A DNA stretch of 64,000 bases from Nocardioides rotundus (GTDB lineage Bacteria; Actinomycetota; Actinomycetes; Propionibacteriales; Nocardioidaceae), in NCBI RefSeq assembly GCF_019931675.1, contig NZ_CP082922.1, forward strand, positions 3,921,001 to 3,985,000. The letters are read 5' to 3'. The position numbers and the translations under genes are program-made. Under the pieces are notes generated by a model. The model was not told where the DNA came from. It did not search any database and saw nothing but the letters and a program-made list of their open reading frames with translations. Below, piece by piece: positions 27,001 to 35,594 of this stretch; position 1 is the stretch's first letter, and the number at the start of each line of letters is the position of its first letter.

Positions 27001-27258
27001 GATCGGGCGACGCTCGCCGATCCATGTCAGCACCCCATCGTGACCATCGAGCGCCGACAAGTCAGCAGTCAGCTCAGATGTTTCGACCGTCTGACCGGCG
27101 CGCGACGCGCGCCACGACCCGAAGTTGGTCGAGACTTGCAGGCTGCCTTCATCCCCGGTGACGGCGACGGCTCTGGACGCCGGCACCAAGAGCTGGCGTA
27201 CGCGGTTGCGCCCGAAGACCAGGTCCTCGGCCCAGACATCTTCCGTCTCGATCACCAT
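24076..27258 (-). CDS. Superfamily 2 helicase with C-terminal nuclease-like domain
   Basis: A 1060-residue protein resembling stand-alone restriction/defence helicases. Walker A is MPTGTGKT (about residues 137-144); DEAH box HLIVDEAHH; motif III LFTATPYRRDG; motif VI QLVGRLAR. The last ~200 residues contain AADLVGLRVDG followed by ELHITLVHCKYS, which fits the D...E-X-K core of a PD-(D/E)XK nuclease with cysteine before the lysine. The ATG at 27258 is chosen because GAGGAGG lies eight bases upstream. It stands alone with no methylase, so it is not a classic restriction enzyme. Confidence 0.85.
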   Translation of the reverse strand: MVIETEDVWAEDLVFGRNRVRQLLVPASRAVAVTGDEGSLQVSTNFGSWRASRAGQTVETSELTADLSALDGHDGVLTWIGERRPIPPAVVLDSFRGAMGFTRHDEPHSLRRPQIAALHSIVGYQTSGVAEPGIVVMPTGTGKTETFIAWTLVERPTKVLVIVPSSALRDQIASKFETLGILHALGIAAPSALRPCVGRVEHRFDDEEQAREFVAAANVVIATPSAIQANSPLVREALYGAFTHLIVDEAHHAPASTWTEIIRAFGERSVLLFTATPYRRDGRTIPGRIIFRFPLREAQRDGYFSTIDFTAVLDLDDDDEALATTALARLRADQQAGLDHILLARTNQKSRAEELHALYSRLGSDLQPTVLHDSLSKTKRRNALEAIRTRSSRVIVCVDMLGEGFDLPNLKVGAFHDSHKSLSPMIQLVGRLARTSSPTPVGRASVFVRQDPSSALSPLRFLLREDADWNTLLSDITERATTRAEEISEFEASFEGDPADVPVGLLEPKMSAIAFVTTATDWNPFAARLVYGDAVLDDTISASTTAEVAWFILETIDDLRWGHVPSLHPASYTLVVMYFDASSGVLYIHGSDTKRNYEPLARAVLGSEPDQVQGLNTFRVFAALDRIVPTNVGLLDARDRDKRFSMHVGSDVETALTEAERNHKTNTHIAAKAFEDGDRMTIAASLSGRFWSMRSAANLAQWREWCDQQGRKLLDTTVDLRTLFRDMIIPVDLKVRPPHPLLAMEWPWRLYLGTGTSLRVKHDSASLMLTDAELRVDDHSETGPFKFSVVTPTWEVAYEADFGPAGLHYRPTTQDDAEIHDHRDATTPLSAWLNANKPTLFLSGDRMITDGDRLLEPRTELPPYDRNLLSAITWDGVDIRVESQGTERRADSIQAFMVRHLTDSQTFDVLIDDDRAGEAADLVGLRVDGNELHITLVHCKYSTSSTPGGRLADLYEVCGQAMRGARWRDHAGSPLLGHLDRRAAAYARRTGGSAFETGDRETLFRIRERAPQLFPKMTTIIAQPGLSVAASTDEQLRLIAGAASYVQSVTKGRFEVYCSN

Positions 27259-27433
27259 CGGTACCACCTCCTCGACCGAGGATGCACGAATCTAAGACCA
27301 GTCGTGGGCGATTCGCGCGAGACGTTTCGGCGCAGGCTCGGTGCCCCGAGACCAGGGGTCGTGAGCGCGGCATCATGGGTTCTCCTCCAACTGGCTAGCG
27401 CACGAGGCACGCTCGTCGTGGGAGCATGCGGTC
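27259..27433. other. Intergenic region between helicase and the 103-aa gene
   Basis: About 175 bases without a gene, holding divergent promoters. The last ~30 bases before and into the 103-aa gene match the region before its copy at 58679; the rest does not. Confidence 0.4.
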
Positions 27434-27745
27434 ATGCTGGTCATCGACGCTGCGGTGTGGCCGAGCGGCAAGTCGGCCGGATCGGAGTCGATCGGACGCA
27501 TCGCGATCGGGCAGGTCTCCGTGAGTGCCGGCGGCGACTACGCCGACTACCTCGTCGCCGAGATCGACGGCAGCGGACAGACCACACGCGCCCGGGTGCT
27601 CCGGCGCCGGCACGTGATGGCCGGGTGGCGGGACCTGCTCTGGGCGGCACTGGATGGCGACGCCGCCGAGCCCGTCGCTGTCGACGATCCGCAGGTGGCC
27701 CGGATCGTGGCCAAGGTTCGTGAGGGCGTTTCGCCACCAGCTTGA
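27434..27745 (+). CDS. 103-aa accessory protein of the Tn7-like module, copy 1
   Basis: Begins MLVIDAAVWPSGK and contains RRRHVMAGWRDLLWAALDGD. The second copy at 58679 shares the same start and the block RHVMAGWRDLLWAALDG, about 60 percent identical by eye. It is the only plus-strand gene of the module and converges on the coiled-coil gene 43 bases away. No known domain recognised. Retention in both copies argues for a role linked to the transposon. Confidence 0.75.
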   Translation: MLVIDAAVWPSGKSAGSESIGRIAIGQVSVSAGGDYADYLVAEIDGSGQTTRARVLRRRHVMAGWRDLLWAALDGDAAEPVAVDDPQVARIVAKVREGVSPPA

Positions 27746-27788
27746 TCAGCAACTGAGAGCCCGAGACGCTGCGCAGGTAGGGGCGCTG

Positions 27789-28967
27789 TCACGCGTCTGT
27801 CCCTCGCTCGTCGGGTGCGGGCGGTGTGTCCGTGTCGAGGGTCTCAAGAAGCTGACGGCCGGATGCGGTGAGCTCGTTGAAGGCGTGCATGTAGAACATG
27901 GTGGTCATCTCGTCCGGGCGTACGTCGTCGAAGGCGTCGAGCAGTCGGCGGAACTCCTCGACCGCTTCGGCAACGGTGGGTGCGAGGTCCAGCCAGTCCG
28001 CCTCGGACTCGCCGGGCGCCGGCTGGTGCGTTGTCAGCGAGTGGCTCGTCGAGACCCATCGCCACACGACGCGTGTTGAGCCGTGTGGTGCGGTGATGGT
28101 GAGTTGTACGGCGGATCCGCCCGGGTCGTGCTCTGGTCCCGCGGGGCGCCGCAGCCACACGAGGGCGGGGTCGCCGACACAATCGTCGGTGGCTGCGAGG
28201 AAGCGGGCTTCGCGGAGGGCATGGATATCGGCCGCGTCCGGCGCCGGCAGCGGCGGTGCGTACGGGTTGTCGACGAACGGCCTGAACCCCGCGGGGGTGT
28301 GGGCGGCGAAGAATTCGTCTTCGGCGACGCCGTACCAGGTGGCCATGTTCTCTTCGATGAGCAGCCGGACCCGCTCGGAGCCATTCGTCATGGCCCATTC
28401 CTTCAGGCGGGCGATCCCCTCATCGCGTGCCCGGGTCCGCGCCTCTTCTGCTTCGTGCCATTCCCGAAGTGCCCGATCGCGGGACTCCTGGTTGATCGCA
28501 TCGAGCTCACGGCGCCAGGCGGCCGCCTGCGCTCCGTGGGTGATCTCGCGGACTTTGTCGCGGTGCTTGGCCATCACGTCCAATGGGTCGGGTCCTCCGG
28601 GGACGGCAGTTCGGCGGATGCGTGGCCAGTCGGGTTCGGTGACTTCATAGGTCTCTTCCCCAAAAGACATGATCGGTTCTTGCCAGGTCTTGACGCGACG
28701 CTCTCTCAGCACGTCTCGGTGTGCTTCAAGGAGTTCGGCGAGGAGAGCGTCGACGGCGGCGGCTGTGGCTCGGAGTGTCTCGAAGAGGTCCTCGACGGTC
28801 GGAGTGGTGACCGCGATGGGCGCGCCCATGTGATCGGCGAGGAGGTCCCGCTCCTCTTGGGTGATCGCGTCCAGGTCGACTGCGATGCTCTCGGTACTGG
28901 GGTCGAGACCCGCGCGAATGGTGGCAGCACGGTCGACGTAGATCGGCACCTGGATCGTCACCATCAC
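27789..28967 (-). CDS. Coiled-coil accessory protein of the Tn7-like module, copy 1 (long form)
   Basis: A 392-residue protein. Residues ~1-110 carry DLDAITQEERDLLADH and a helical pair ending RERRVKTWQ. Residues ~130-230 are a charged coiled coil (RRELDAINQESRDRALREWH, ARLKEWAMTNGSERVRLLIEEN). The end is a beta-rich domain. The copy at 59732 is 312 residues and lacks the last ~80. GTG 28967 or ATG 28964 overlaps the preceding stop. No family recognised; may be a cofactor or regulator of transposition. Confidence 0.75.
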   Translation of the reverse strand: MMVTIQVPIYVDRAATIRAGLDPSTESIAVDLDAITQEERDLLADHMGAPIAVTTPTVEDLFETLRATAAAVDALLAELLEAHRDVLRERRVKTWQEPIMSFGEETYEVTEPDWPRIRRTAVPGGPDPLDVMAKHRDKVREITHGAQAAAWRRELDAINQESRDRALREWHEAEEARTRARDEGIARLKEWAMTNGSERVRLLIEENMATWYGVAEDEFFAAHTPAGFRPFVDNPYAPPLPAPDAADIHALREARFLAATDDCVGDPALVWLRRPAGPEHDPGGSAVQLTITAPHGSTRVVWRWVSTSHSLTTHQPAPGESEADWLDLAPTVAEAVEEFRRLLDAFDDVRPDEMTTMFYMHAFNELTASGRQLLETLDTDTPPAPDERGTDA

Positions 28968-29203
28968 GCGCCTCCATTCGGTTCTTGTAGATGACGTCCG
29001 GGGCTGACGAGCGGCGGTGGCTGGTCTACCAGCCGCGTCCGACGGATCTCGACGACCGCCGAGATGATGTCCCGGTCGGCCAAGAACGATCGATAGCGCT
29101 CGAGGTGCTGTTCACGCGCATCTCGAGCGGCCTGGTCCGTGAGGTGCACGCTGACGAGTTCATCGGCGTCCCACAGTCCCCACGCCTCGTCATTGTGTTT
29201 CAC
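28964..29203 (-). CDS. 79-aa accessory protein of the Tn7-like module, copy 1
   Basis: Starts GTG at 29203 in a GTGA overlap with tniQ1: VKHNDEAWGLWDADELVSVH. The middle is a helix (TDQAARDAREQHLERY) and the end VDQPPPLVSPG. The second copy (60667-60906) is about 80 percent identical in protein and around 90 percent in DNA, the best-conserved gene between the modules. Too small for a family call. Both its start and its stop are coupled to neighbours. Confidence 0.8.
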   Translation of the reverse strand: MKHNDEAWGLWDADELVSVHLTDQAARDAREQHLERYRSFLADRDIISAVVEIRRTRLVDQPPPLVSPGRHLQEPNGGA

Positions 29204-30876
29204 GCAATCCTCCTCCTGGGTTGCGACGCGGTGGCCACCGCGATCTCGAGGAGCGCGTTGGTTGCGTCCGCGGAGAGCCGCTTCGCGTAGCGACGGAATC
29301 GTGCGCGGTCGGTGTGGTCGGGCGGTTGTTGCCAGCCGGGACTGGTGTCGATGTGCCCGTGCGCGTACTCGGTCCACAGCCACGTCACGGCATAGCCCGA
29401 GCTGGTTGCGCGACTGCCCGGGCGGTAGATGCGCGCCCACCGCCGGTACCACCTCGCCGTCGATGCGAGGCTGCGTACGACGGCCTCGCGGGATCGGTAG
29501 TCCACGCCTGCATCGAGCTGCCCAGTGAGGTCGTCGAGGACTTTCACGAACCTGTCGGCCCGAACGAGGAGGTCGGCGCTGCAGGCGCGTGCGGTGTTGA
29601 CGCCTATCCCGGAGGGCAGGCCGAGCGTGGTCGCGGCCTCTGCCCACGACCCCGCGGCCGTGTGGCGGCGGGAGAGGCAGAGCGAGGTGAACAGGCGGCT
29701 CGTCTTGGGGCGGACGGCGAGCATCCCATCCAGGTGCCGGTCGTACAGGGTGGCCGGGAGGACCTGCGGGATCGCCGCCGCCGGCAGGTCCACTGGCTGG
29801 TGTGGTGGGGCGTGGTCGAGGAGCGTCGCGACGCGGCGCCGGGACGCGGTCGCGGCCATCACCAGTCCGGTCAGGGTCGGCGTCATCGCGGTGTGGTCGG
29901 CCAGCCACCCGAGCTGACCCTCGTTGCACGCGGGTGTCAGCTCTGTCCACGGGTGTAGGGCATCGGCCGCGGTCTCGGCATCGGGTTGGCGAAGGATCGC
30001 GTCCGCCGCAGCGAGGGCCTCGCCGCGCAGTCTCAGGTCGGCCGGTGGGGCCAGGCCCCATCGGACTCCCCCACCGGCGGCGCTCCGGCCCCGATCCGCC
30101 CGCGCGTCGGACGCCCAGGTCGCCACCTCGTCCGCACCGTCCTGGGTAGCGAGGTGCAGCAGCAACACCGTCAGCGCCTTCAACTCGGCCAGGTACTCCG
30201 TCGGTTCAGCCTGCTGGCCGACCACAGTGATTGGGCCACCGGCGATAGCGGTATCGATCTGCCCCTGCGCCTCCAGAACCGCTGGGGGCGCGGTGTCGGT
30301 GCGGATCTCGGTGAGCGGCTGAGAGCAGTTCCGGCCTCGGACACCGGCGGGGTTGCCGCATGTGCCCCAGGCTGCGTCCACCGGCCGCAGCGGCGTCCGA
30401 TGCGTCCGGAACCGTTGCCGACAGTTGGGGCAGGTCCCGGCCAGCCACGAGCCATGTCGTACGCAGGCGGACACCCACGGATGCCGCCAGACGATCCGCC
30501 AAACTCCGTCCTCGACCAGACACACCGGGCAGAGCGCGGTGCCGTGTTCGGGTGGCCAGCCACGGGATGCCACCGTGCGCCATGTCGCTCGCTCGGCCGG
30601 ATCGAGACCGGACACGTCGACGCCCGGCATCGCGGCGAGCGCACCGCCGTCCAGCACCGCGGCGTCCATCGCCGTCAGGGCCGCGACGTTGGCGCTCAGC
30701 TGTGGATCGGGAGCCGTGGTCAGGAACGTGGTCCTGGCTCCACCGGCGCTGATGCGCCGAACGAGAATCGGATGGTCCATGCCGTTGGCAGCCGCGAGGC
30801 GTTCGAGGTAGCCGTCGATCGCCTCCCCCGACGCCCGGACCACCGTGACCGGTAGCCGCGCGAGCTCAGCCGACAT
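29200..30876 (-). CDS. tniQ: TniQ/TnsD-family target-selector protein, TniQ1 copy 1
   Basis: A 558-residue TniQ-family protein. The family zinc finger is at Cys116, Cys119, Cys138, His141, Cys149 and Cys152 (ALCPVCLVEDGVW, WVSACVRHGSW, GTCPNC). An N-terminal block GYLERLAAANGM fits the TniQ start. TniQ/TnsD proteins bind target DNA (or a guide complex) and recruit TnsC. The long C-terminal part would hold the DNA-recognition helices. ATG 30876 follows GAGGGG; it overlaps tniQ2 by 11 bases. Confidence 0.88.
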   Translation of the reverse strand: MSAELARLPVTVVRASGEAIDGYLERLAAANGMDHPILVRRISAGGARTTFLTTAPDPQLSANVAALTAMDAAVLDGGALAAMPGVDVSGLDPAERATWRTVASRGWPPEHGTALCPVCLVEDGVWRIVWRHPWVSACVRHGSWLAGTCPNCRQRFRTHRTPLRPVDAAWGTCGNPAGVRGRNCSQPLTEIRTDTAPPAVLEAQGQIDTAIAGGPITVVGQQAEPTEYLAELKALTVLLLHLATQDGADEVATWASDARADRGRSAAGGGVRWGLAPPADLRLRGEALAAADAILRQPDAETAADALHPWTELTPACNEGQLGWLADHTAMTPTLTGLVMAATASRRRVATLLDHAPPHQPVDLPAAAIPQVLPATLYDRHLDGMLAVRPKTSRLFTSLCLSRRHTAAGSWAEAATTLGLPSGIGVNTARACSADLLVRADRFVKVLDDLTGQLDAGVDYRSREAVVRSLASTARWYRRWARIYRPGSRATSSGYAVTWLWTEYAHGHIDTSPGWQQPPDHTDRARFRRYAKRLSADATNALLEIAVATASQPRRRIA

Positions 30877-32305
30877 CACGTTGCCCCTCGCGCGTCGTCT
30901 CAGTGGGCTGGTGGTGGCGAGCCACGTCGTCGGTCACTGCACCGAGCTGTTCATACCCGTACTCGAGGAGTACGAGTCGGTCCTCGGGGGTGAGACTGTG
31001 CTCGAAGGCGGCCAGGCGTGCCCGCGCAGCCGCGTGATGCGGCGAGTGGTGCAAGACACCACCGGCGAGCTCGATCCACAGCCATGCCGCCGCGTCACGG
31101 GCCAGCGGGTTGGCGCGCACACGGCTGGCGACCTTGCGATCCCGCACCGGCTTGCTGAGTCGCCGCAGCACCATCGCGGGTACTGTGCGGACCGTCGTAA
31201 GAGTCTCGCGTCGCTGTTGATAGTCGATGCGCCTGTCGAGATCTGTGGTGGCAAGTTGGCCAGCCAGGCGGTGGAGGATCCTCAGCCCGGCAACGTCGTG
31301 GGCGAGCAACTGGTTGATGGCGGCGATCTCGCGGGTCTGTCGCAATGGTCCGCGCCCGGCGATCAGCTCCTCCTTGGTGAGCCGGTGCCCACTGTGGGCG
31401 AGCACGACCTCTCGTCGCATCGCCCGAGAGACGGCGTACCCGATCGCTTCCAGATGACAGCCACCGATCGGTGAGAAGCCCGGGCCGAGCAGATGGTCAG
31501 GCACGTGACGCTCCTGCAGTCCCCATCGGCGGATGTCGCGCTGTAGCCGGTCCCGCTCCGCTTCGACGTCCCCGAGGCCGGCAGAGACTCCCTCGACGTC
31601 ACTGAGGAGGGTGCTGGTCGCGGTCGCTTTCACGTGCTCCCGAAACGTCTTCACCGTCTCGGTGGCCGGCCACGCCGCCTGAGAGAACAGGGCGATCCAA
31701 TCCGGGTCACGCCACGCCAAGTCCCTAGGTTTGCCCAGTCCAGTCCCGACCGGCATCGAGGTAGGTATCGGTCCCCGCGCGGGTGACCACCACCAGCCCG
31801 TGCAGAGGTGGAAGCTCAGCAGCCGCCAGAACCGTTGGATCCGCTCGTCGTCGCGAAGACGGCCTGCGGTGAGCGCTTCGAGGTAGTAAGCCTGCAGCTC
31901 GCGTGCGGGCGCGGGCGCCAAGTCACGTGCGCAGTCGTCATCGCTGAGCAGGCGACCGCACTCGGTGCAGGCCGTCACCAGGGCCAGGCGACTCCAGATG
32001 GTCTGGAACCCGCACGCCGGGCACCCCCAGCGGCGAGCCACGCGGAAGTCGCGCCACGCGAGCGTGGAGTACGCCGGACCGAGGTGTCCTGCCAGGCAGT
32101 GGCCGGATACCGACACAGGATCGACCCCCAGGACATCAGCCAGCCGCTCTGCGACGTCGGCCTCGGGCCGGTCGTAGAGGCTCTTGAAGCTCTTCAGACC
32201 TGTCCTGGGTTGGATCGCGAAGCCCGTCACTGCCTGGAGGCGCCAGATCATCGACGGGATGGACTCATCGGGCCAAGGCACGACGCTGACCGATGGCCGC
32301 CTCAT
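30866..32305 (-). CDS. tniQ: TniQ-family protein, TniQ2 copy 1
   Basis: A 479-residue second TniQ-type protein, distinct from TniQ1. It begins SVVPWPDESIPSMIWRLQ, matching the family start P-x-ES-x2-S-x2-W-R. A zinc pair lies at Cys95/Cys98 and Cys113/Cys116 (GCPACGFQT, ACTECGRLL). The ATG overlaps the tnsC stop in ATGA. Two TniQ proteins in one system imply two target choices or a heteromeric selector, as in dual-TniQ Tn7-like and CAST elements. Confidence 0.87.
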   Translation of the reverse strand: MRRPSVSVVPWPDESIPSMIWRLQAVTGFAIQPRTGLKSFKSLYDRPEADVAERLADVLGVDPVSVSGHCLAGHLGPAYSTLAWRDFRVARRWGCPACGFQTIWSRLALVTACTECGRLLSDDDCARDLAPAPARELQAYYLEALTAGRLRDDERIQRFWRLLSFHLCTGWWWSPARGPIPTSMPVGTGLGKPRDLAWRDPDWIALFSQAAWPATETVKTFREHVKATATSTLLSDVEGVSAGLGDVEAERDRLQRDIRRWGLQERHVPDHLLGPGFSPIGGCHLEAIGYAVSRAMRREVVLAHSGHRLTKEELIAGRGPLRQTREIAAINQLLAHDVAGLRILHRLAGQLATTDLDRRIDYQQRRETLTTVRTVPAMVLRRLSKPVRDRKVASRVRANPLARDAAAWLWIELAGGVLHHSPHHAAARARLAAFEHSLTPEDRLVLLEYGYEQLGAVTDDVARHHQPTETTREGQRDVG

Positions 32306-33405
32306 CCCGCGACCTTCCCGGAGGTTGTGGCGCGAGCTCGGTGCCGTCGCATTAGGTCGCGTTCGCCGTCCTGGGCGCGCTGGCTCAGCGAGATCTGCCC
32401 GAGTCCGCTGCGGTTCACCCTCGCACGCCCCTCAGTGAGCGCTCCCGCCGTGGCCTCGATCAGGAGCCGCGCGGCGTCGCTGACGAATCCCTGCGTCCTG
32501 ACCCAGATGTAGGTGGAGTTCTTGGTCGCGAAGTCCCCTTCCCCGTTGCCAGACAGGTAGGGCAGCAGGGTCGCCTCGCAGGTCTTGAGGAACCGTTGCC
32601 AGTGGCGTCGGCCGGCATCGGTGTCGATCTCGTAAGCGTCGAAAGAGTGCTGTGCCAGGCGTCCACGGATCTGTTCGTCCTCCAGGACGTCGCCGCCGGT
32701 GAGATTGGCTCCGACCAGCACCAGGACTCCGCCAAGTTCGCCCAGTTCGGTGTTCAGATGCTTGATTGCGTCCAGCGTCGCCCGTCCGGTCTTCGACGTA
32801 GTGCGCAGCATGTGGGCGTCGTCGATGATCACCATCCGCGTTCCGTGTATCGCCAGCGCTTGGATGGCGCGTTCGACGATCACGCGGACCTTGCCGCCGG
32901 GATCGACGTCTTCGTCGGGCTTGGTGAACGCGAACAGCTGCGCGTAGAGGTCGGTCGCTCGCGAGTCCGCGAGGAGAGTCGTGTAGTTGACCGGGATGAC
33001 ATCGGCCAAGTGGCCGGGCTTCGGCGACCACCGCGGCAGCTCGCCCGCGGCGGCGTCCGTGTCATCCTCGACCGGCCACTCGGCCAACCACGTGCGATGG
33101 AACTCCTGCGCCCACCGCTTGACCATCGTCGACTTGCCAGCCGTGTACGGCGCCGAGAGCGACAAGATCGTCCGCGCCCCGCACGGCTCGAGCAGCGCCG
33201 ACTCCAACGCGCGGGTCATCTGCTGCGCGACCCGGTCGTGGATCGGTGACGTCAGCGTCCGGGCACGCAAACCGTGGCGGACCTGAGTCGCGTACTCGCG
33301 GCGCGCGGCGTCGCTGAGTCGCTTGAGCTCCCGCTGCGACAACGGCTCCGGCAGAGCCGGCGGAGACGCAGTGACCTGCAGATGCCAGTTGCGCGCCCGC
33401 ATCAT
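32302..33405 (-). CDS. tnsC: TnsC/TniB-type AAA+ ATPase of the transposon
   Basis: A 367-residue AAA+ protein. Walker A is SAPYTAGKST (residues 84-93), Walker B RMVIIDDAHML (190-200), followed by KHLNTELGELGGVLVLVGAN with a sensor-1 position. Its place between the transposase and TniQ genes marks it as the TnsC/TniB regulator that bridges target selector and transposase. ATG at 33405 overlaps the tnsB stop in ATGA; a longer frame exists but lies inside tnsB. Confidence 0.9.
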   Translation of the reverse strand: MMRARNWHLQVTASPPALPEPLSQRELKRLSDAARREYATQVRHGLRARTLTSPIHDRVAQQMTRALESALLEPCGARTILSLSAPYTAGKSTMVKRWAQEFHRTWLAEWPVEDDTDAAAGELPRWSPKPGHLADVIPVNYTTLLADSRATDLYAQLFAFTKPDEDVDPGGKVRVIVERAIQALAIHGTRMVIIDDAHMLRTTSKTGRATLDAIKHLNTELGELGGVLVLVGANLTGGDVLEDEQIRGRLAQHSFDAYEIDTDAGRRHWQRFLKTCEATLLPYLSGNGEGDFATKNSTYIWVRTQGFVSDAARLLIEATAGALTEGRARVNRSGLGQISLSQRAQDGERDLMRRHRARATTSGKVAG

Positions 33406-35594
33406 CCACCATCCAGCTCGTCGTAGTCGGGCCACACCTCATCCACGTCGTACAGGGGCGAATCGTTGGCTGGTTGCTCGCGACGTCGAATCGGCGTGAC
33501 GACGCCATCCGAGCCGTCCAACAGTGCCGCAGCCTCGGCGGCTTCGGCGTGGTCACGTTGGGCCTGCTCCCGCCGGACTCGTGCCGCATACGACTGTGCC
33601 CGCAACTCGGCGGTCTCCTTCGCAGTCGTCAACCGACCGAGCTCGTCGATGATCTGCCGACGAGCCGAATCCGCCTTCAACGCTCTGTTTCCGCCCCGGG
33701 CCCTGACGTTGACGATTGCCCGGTCGACCATGAAGTCGCTCAGGGGCAGATCACGTAGGTGGGCGGCCTTCAGTCCGATCTCGTGGATCCGGTCGGAGTC
33801 GGGGTGACGAAGCCAGATCCGCGTCATGTCTCGTGGGTCGTAGTGGAAGGGCACCTGGCGCGAACCTGCCTTGAATGCGCCGCGCCGGAGGTCCCGGAAC
33901 TCCTCGAGGATCTCGCCGTCGTAGGAGAGGTTCTTGTATTCGACCCCTGCATGGCCGATCGCGAGCCAGGCCTTCGGAAGGAATTGGTAGATCAGGTCCG
34001 GATGCTGCGGCACATCGATGCGGCCTGTGGCTTGCATCATCGCGTCCCACATCTCCAGCGGTGAGAGCCGCACCTTCTCCGCACCGGGCAGAACGAGTCC
34101 CTGGTGCCAACTGCGGTGGTAGTCCAGTGCAACGAACCGTCGGAGGTGACGTTCCAACTCAGCGGCCGTCAGGAGAGCCTCGCCTGGCTCGTCGACCCTG
34201 CGCCCACGTTCGGACACGTTGCGGCCCTTGAAGCCCGGGAGGGCTTGGTAGGCCCGTTGGAAGGTCTCATGGACTCGCTCAATATGAGGGTTGTCGGTGG
34301 GCTTGGACCCGCGGGACAGCATCAGGTCGACCCCGAGGTCTCGAAGCAGAGCCCGAAGCGGCTCCGAGACGAAGACCGACCCGTTGTCCGCACGCAACGA
34401 GATGGGATTCACGCCAGGCTTGTGGTGGACGCCCTGGATGCTCTGCAGACTTTGACCCGGCGGGATCATCCTCTTCGGCGAGCGGTGGATGGTCACGCCG
34501 GTGAGGTCGAGCAATTCCGGAACGCCGCACCAGCGCCAGTCCTCGACCGTCGTCCCGTCAACGAGCATCGACATCGGTCGCATGGCGTCGTAGAGCACGA
34601 GGCCGGCTTCGAGCCCATTGGCCGACTGCGGGACGACCCGGAGAGCCACGATCACTCGTGTAGCGACGCTGATCACCGTGATGATCTCGACGTTGCGGGG
34701 ACACTCGTGGATCTCGTCCCAGACACGAACGTCAGCACGAGTCACATCGACTGCGAGGTGACCCGGATACATCGCGGCGAAGCTGGTGTGCGCCGACGCG
34801 GCGCGTCGTAGATGCCGCGACCGGTGCGCGCGGGTCGTGCCGCCGAGCGCGCGGTGGCGCTCCGAGAGGTACTCCTGGAACAGTCGCTCCGGAACCTGGA
34901 CATCGGCGATGCCGTCTTCCTTCATCCGAAGCAGAATCTCTGCCTTGATGGTCTCCAGGTTGACCTTGGATTCGTCCCCGTTGAACCGCGCGAACAGGTC
35001 GTCGGCGATCCTGCGAACACGCTCATCGAGCGCGTCGAACCCCTGGCTCCCGCGGGTGGAGCGCTTGTCGACCAACCCCCGGAGACCGTGCTTCTGCCAC
35101 GCCCGAACCCAGCCCCGGACGGTGCTGACGGAGACGCCGTCCGACGTGAGTTCACCATCTTGGATTCGACGGATCATCACTCGGTCGCGCTGCTGTTCGT
35201 AGGCGAGCTGGCGTGCCATGCGCTCGCAGCGTTGGAAGATGCTGGTTTCGGTGTCGCCGAATGGCAGGTACGGCTCACCCGGTTGGGCGAGGCGTGGATG
35301 GCCCCAGCGGTATCCCGTCAGCACCTCCAGCACGACTTCAAGGCGAAAGAGCGCGATCTGTCTGACCCCCTCGGGAAGCCCCCACCACCACGGCTCAAGT
35401 GCTTCCAGGGCTGCTTCGACTCGACCATCGACGATTCGGCAGCCGGTGACCTCGCCATACGGGATCTCGCGTCGGACGCCAGTGCTGTTCTCGACCGTGA
35501 CGGCGTGGCGACCGAGTTCGACCACCACCAGGTAGCCGTCCTCGTCGCTCAACAACCGGGCGCCGACTTCCAGGCTGGTCCTCGAGTCACCCAC
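33402..35594 (-). CDS. tnsB: TnsB/TniA-type DDE transposase
   Basis: A 730-residue Mu/Tn7-type transposase. The catalytic triad is Asp283 (HLAVDVTRADV), Asp403 (LRADNGSVF) and Glu439 (NPHIERVHETFQ) in an rve-type RNase H fold. Upstream are helix-turn-helix domains for the transposon ends (SVSTVRGWVRAWQKHGLRGL), and downstream a beta-barrel plus helical tail that would bind TnsC. It makes the 3'-strand cuts and joining. GTG at 35594 overlaps tnsA by eight bases. Confidence 0.93.
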   Translation of the reverse strand: MGDSRTSLEVGARLLSDEDGYLVVVELGRHAVTVENSTGVRREIPYGEVTGCRIVDGRVEAALEALEPWWWGLPEGVRQIALFRLEVVLEVLTGYRWGHPRLAQPGEPYLPFGDTETSIFQRCERMARQLAYEQQRDRVMIRRIQDGELTSDGVSVSTVRGWVRAWQKHGLRGLVDKRSTRGSQGFDALDERVRRIADDLFARFNGDESKVNLETIKAEILLRMKEDGIADVQVPERLFQEYLSERHRALGGTTRAHRSRHLRRAASAHTSFAAMYPGHLAVDVTRADVRVWDEIHECPRNVEIITVISVATRVIVALRVVPQSANGLEAGLVLYDAMRPMSMLVDGTTVEDWRWCGVPELLDLTGVTIHRSPKRMIPPGQSLQSIQGVHHKPGVNPISLRADNGSVFVSEPLRALLRDLGVDLMLSRGSKPTDNPHIERVHETFQRAYQALPGFKGRNVSERGRRVDEPGEALLTAAELERHLRRFVALDYHRSWHQGLVLPGAEKVRLSPLEMWDAMMQATGRIDVPQHPDLIYQFLPKAWLAIGHAGVEYKNLSYDGEILEEFRDLRRGAFKAGSRQVPFHYDPRDMTRIWLRHPDSDRIHEIGLKAAHLRDLPLSDFMVDRAIVNVRARGGNRALKADSARRQIIDELGRLTTAKETAELRAQSYAARVRREQAQRDHAEAAEAAALLDGSDGVVTPIRRREQPANDSPLYDVDEVWPDYDELDGG

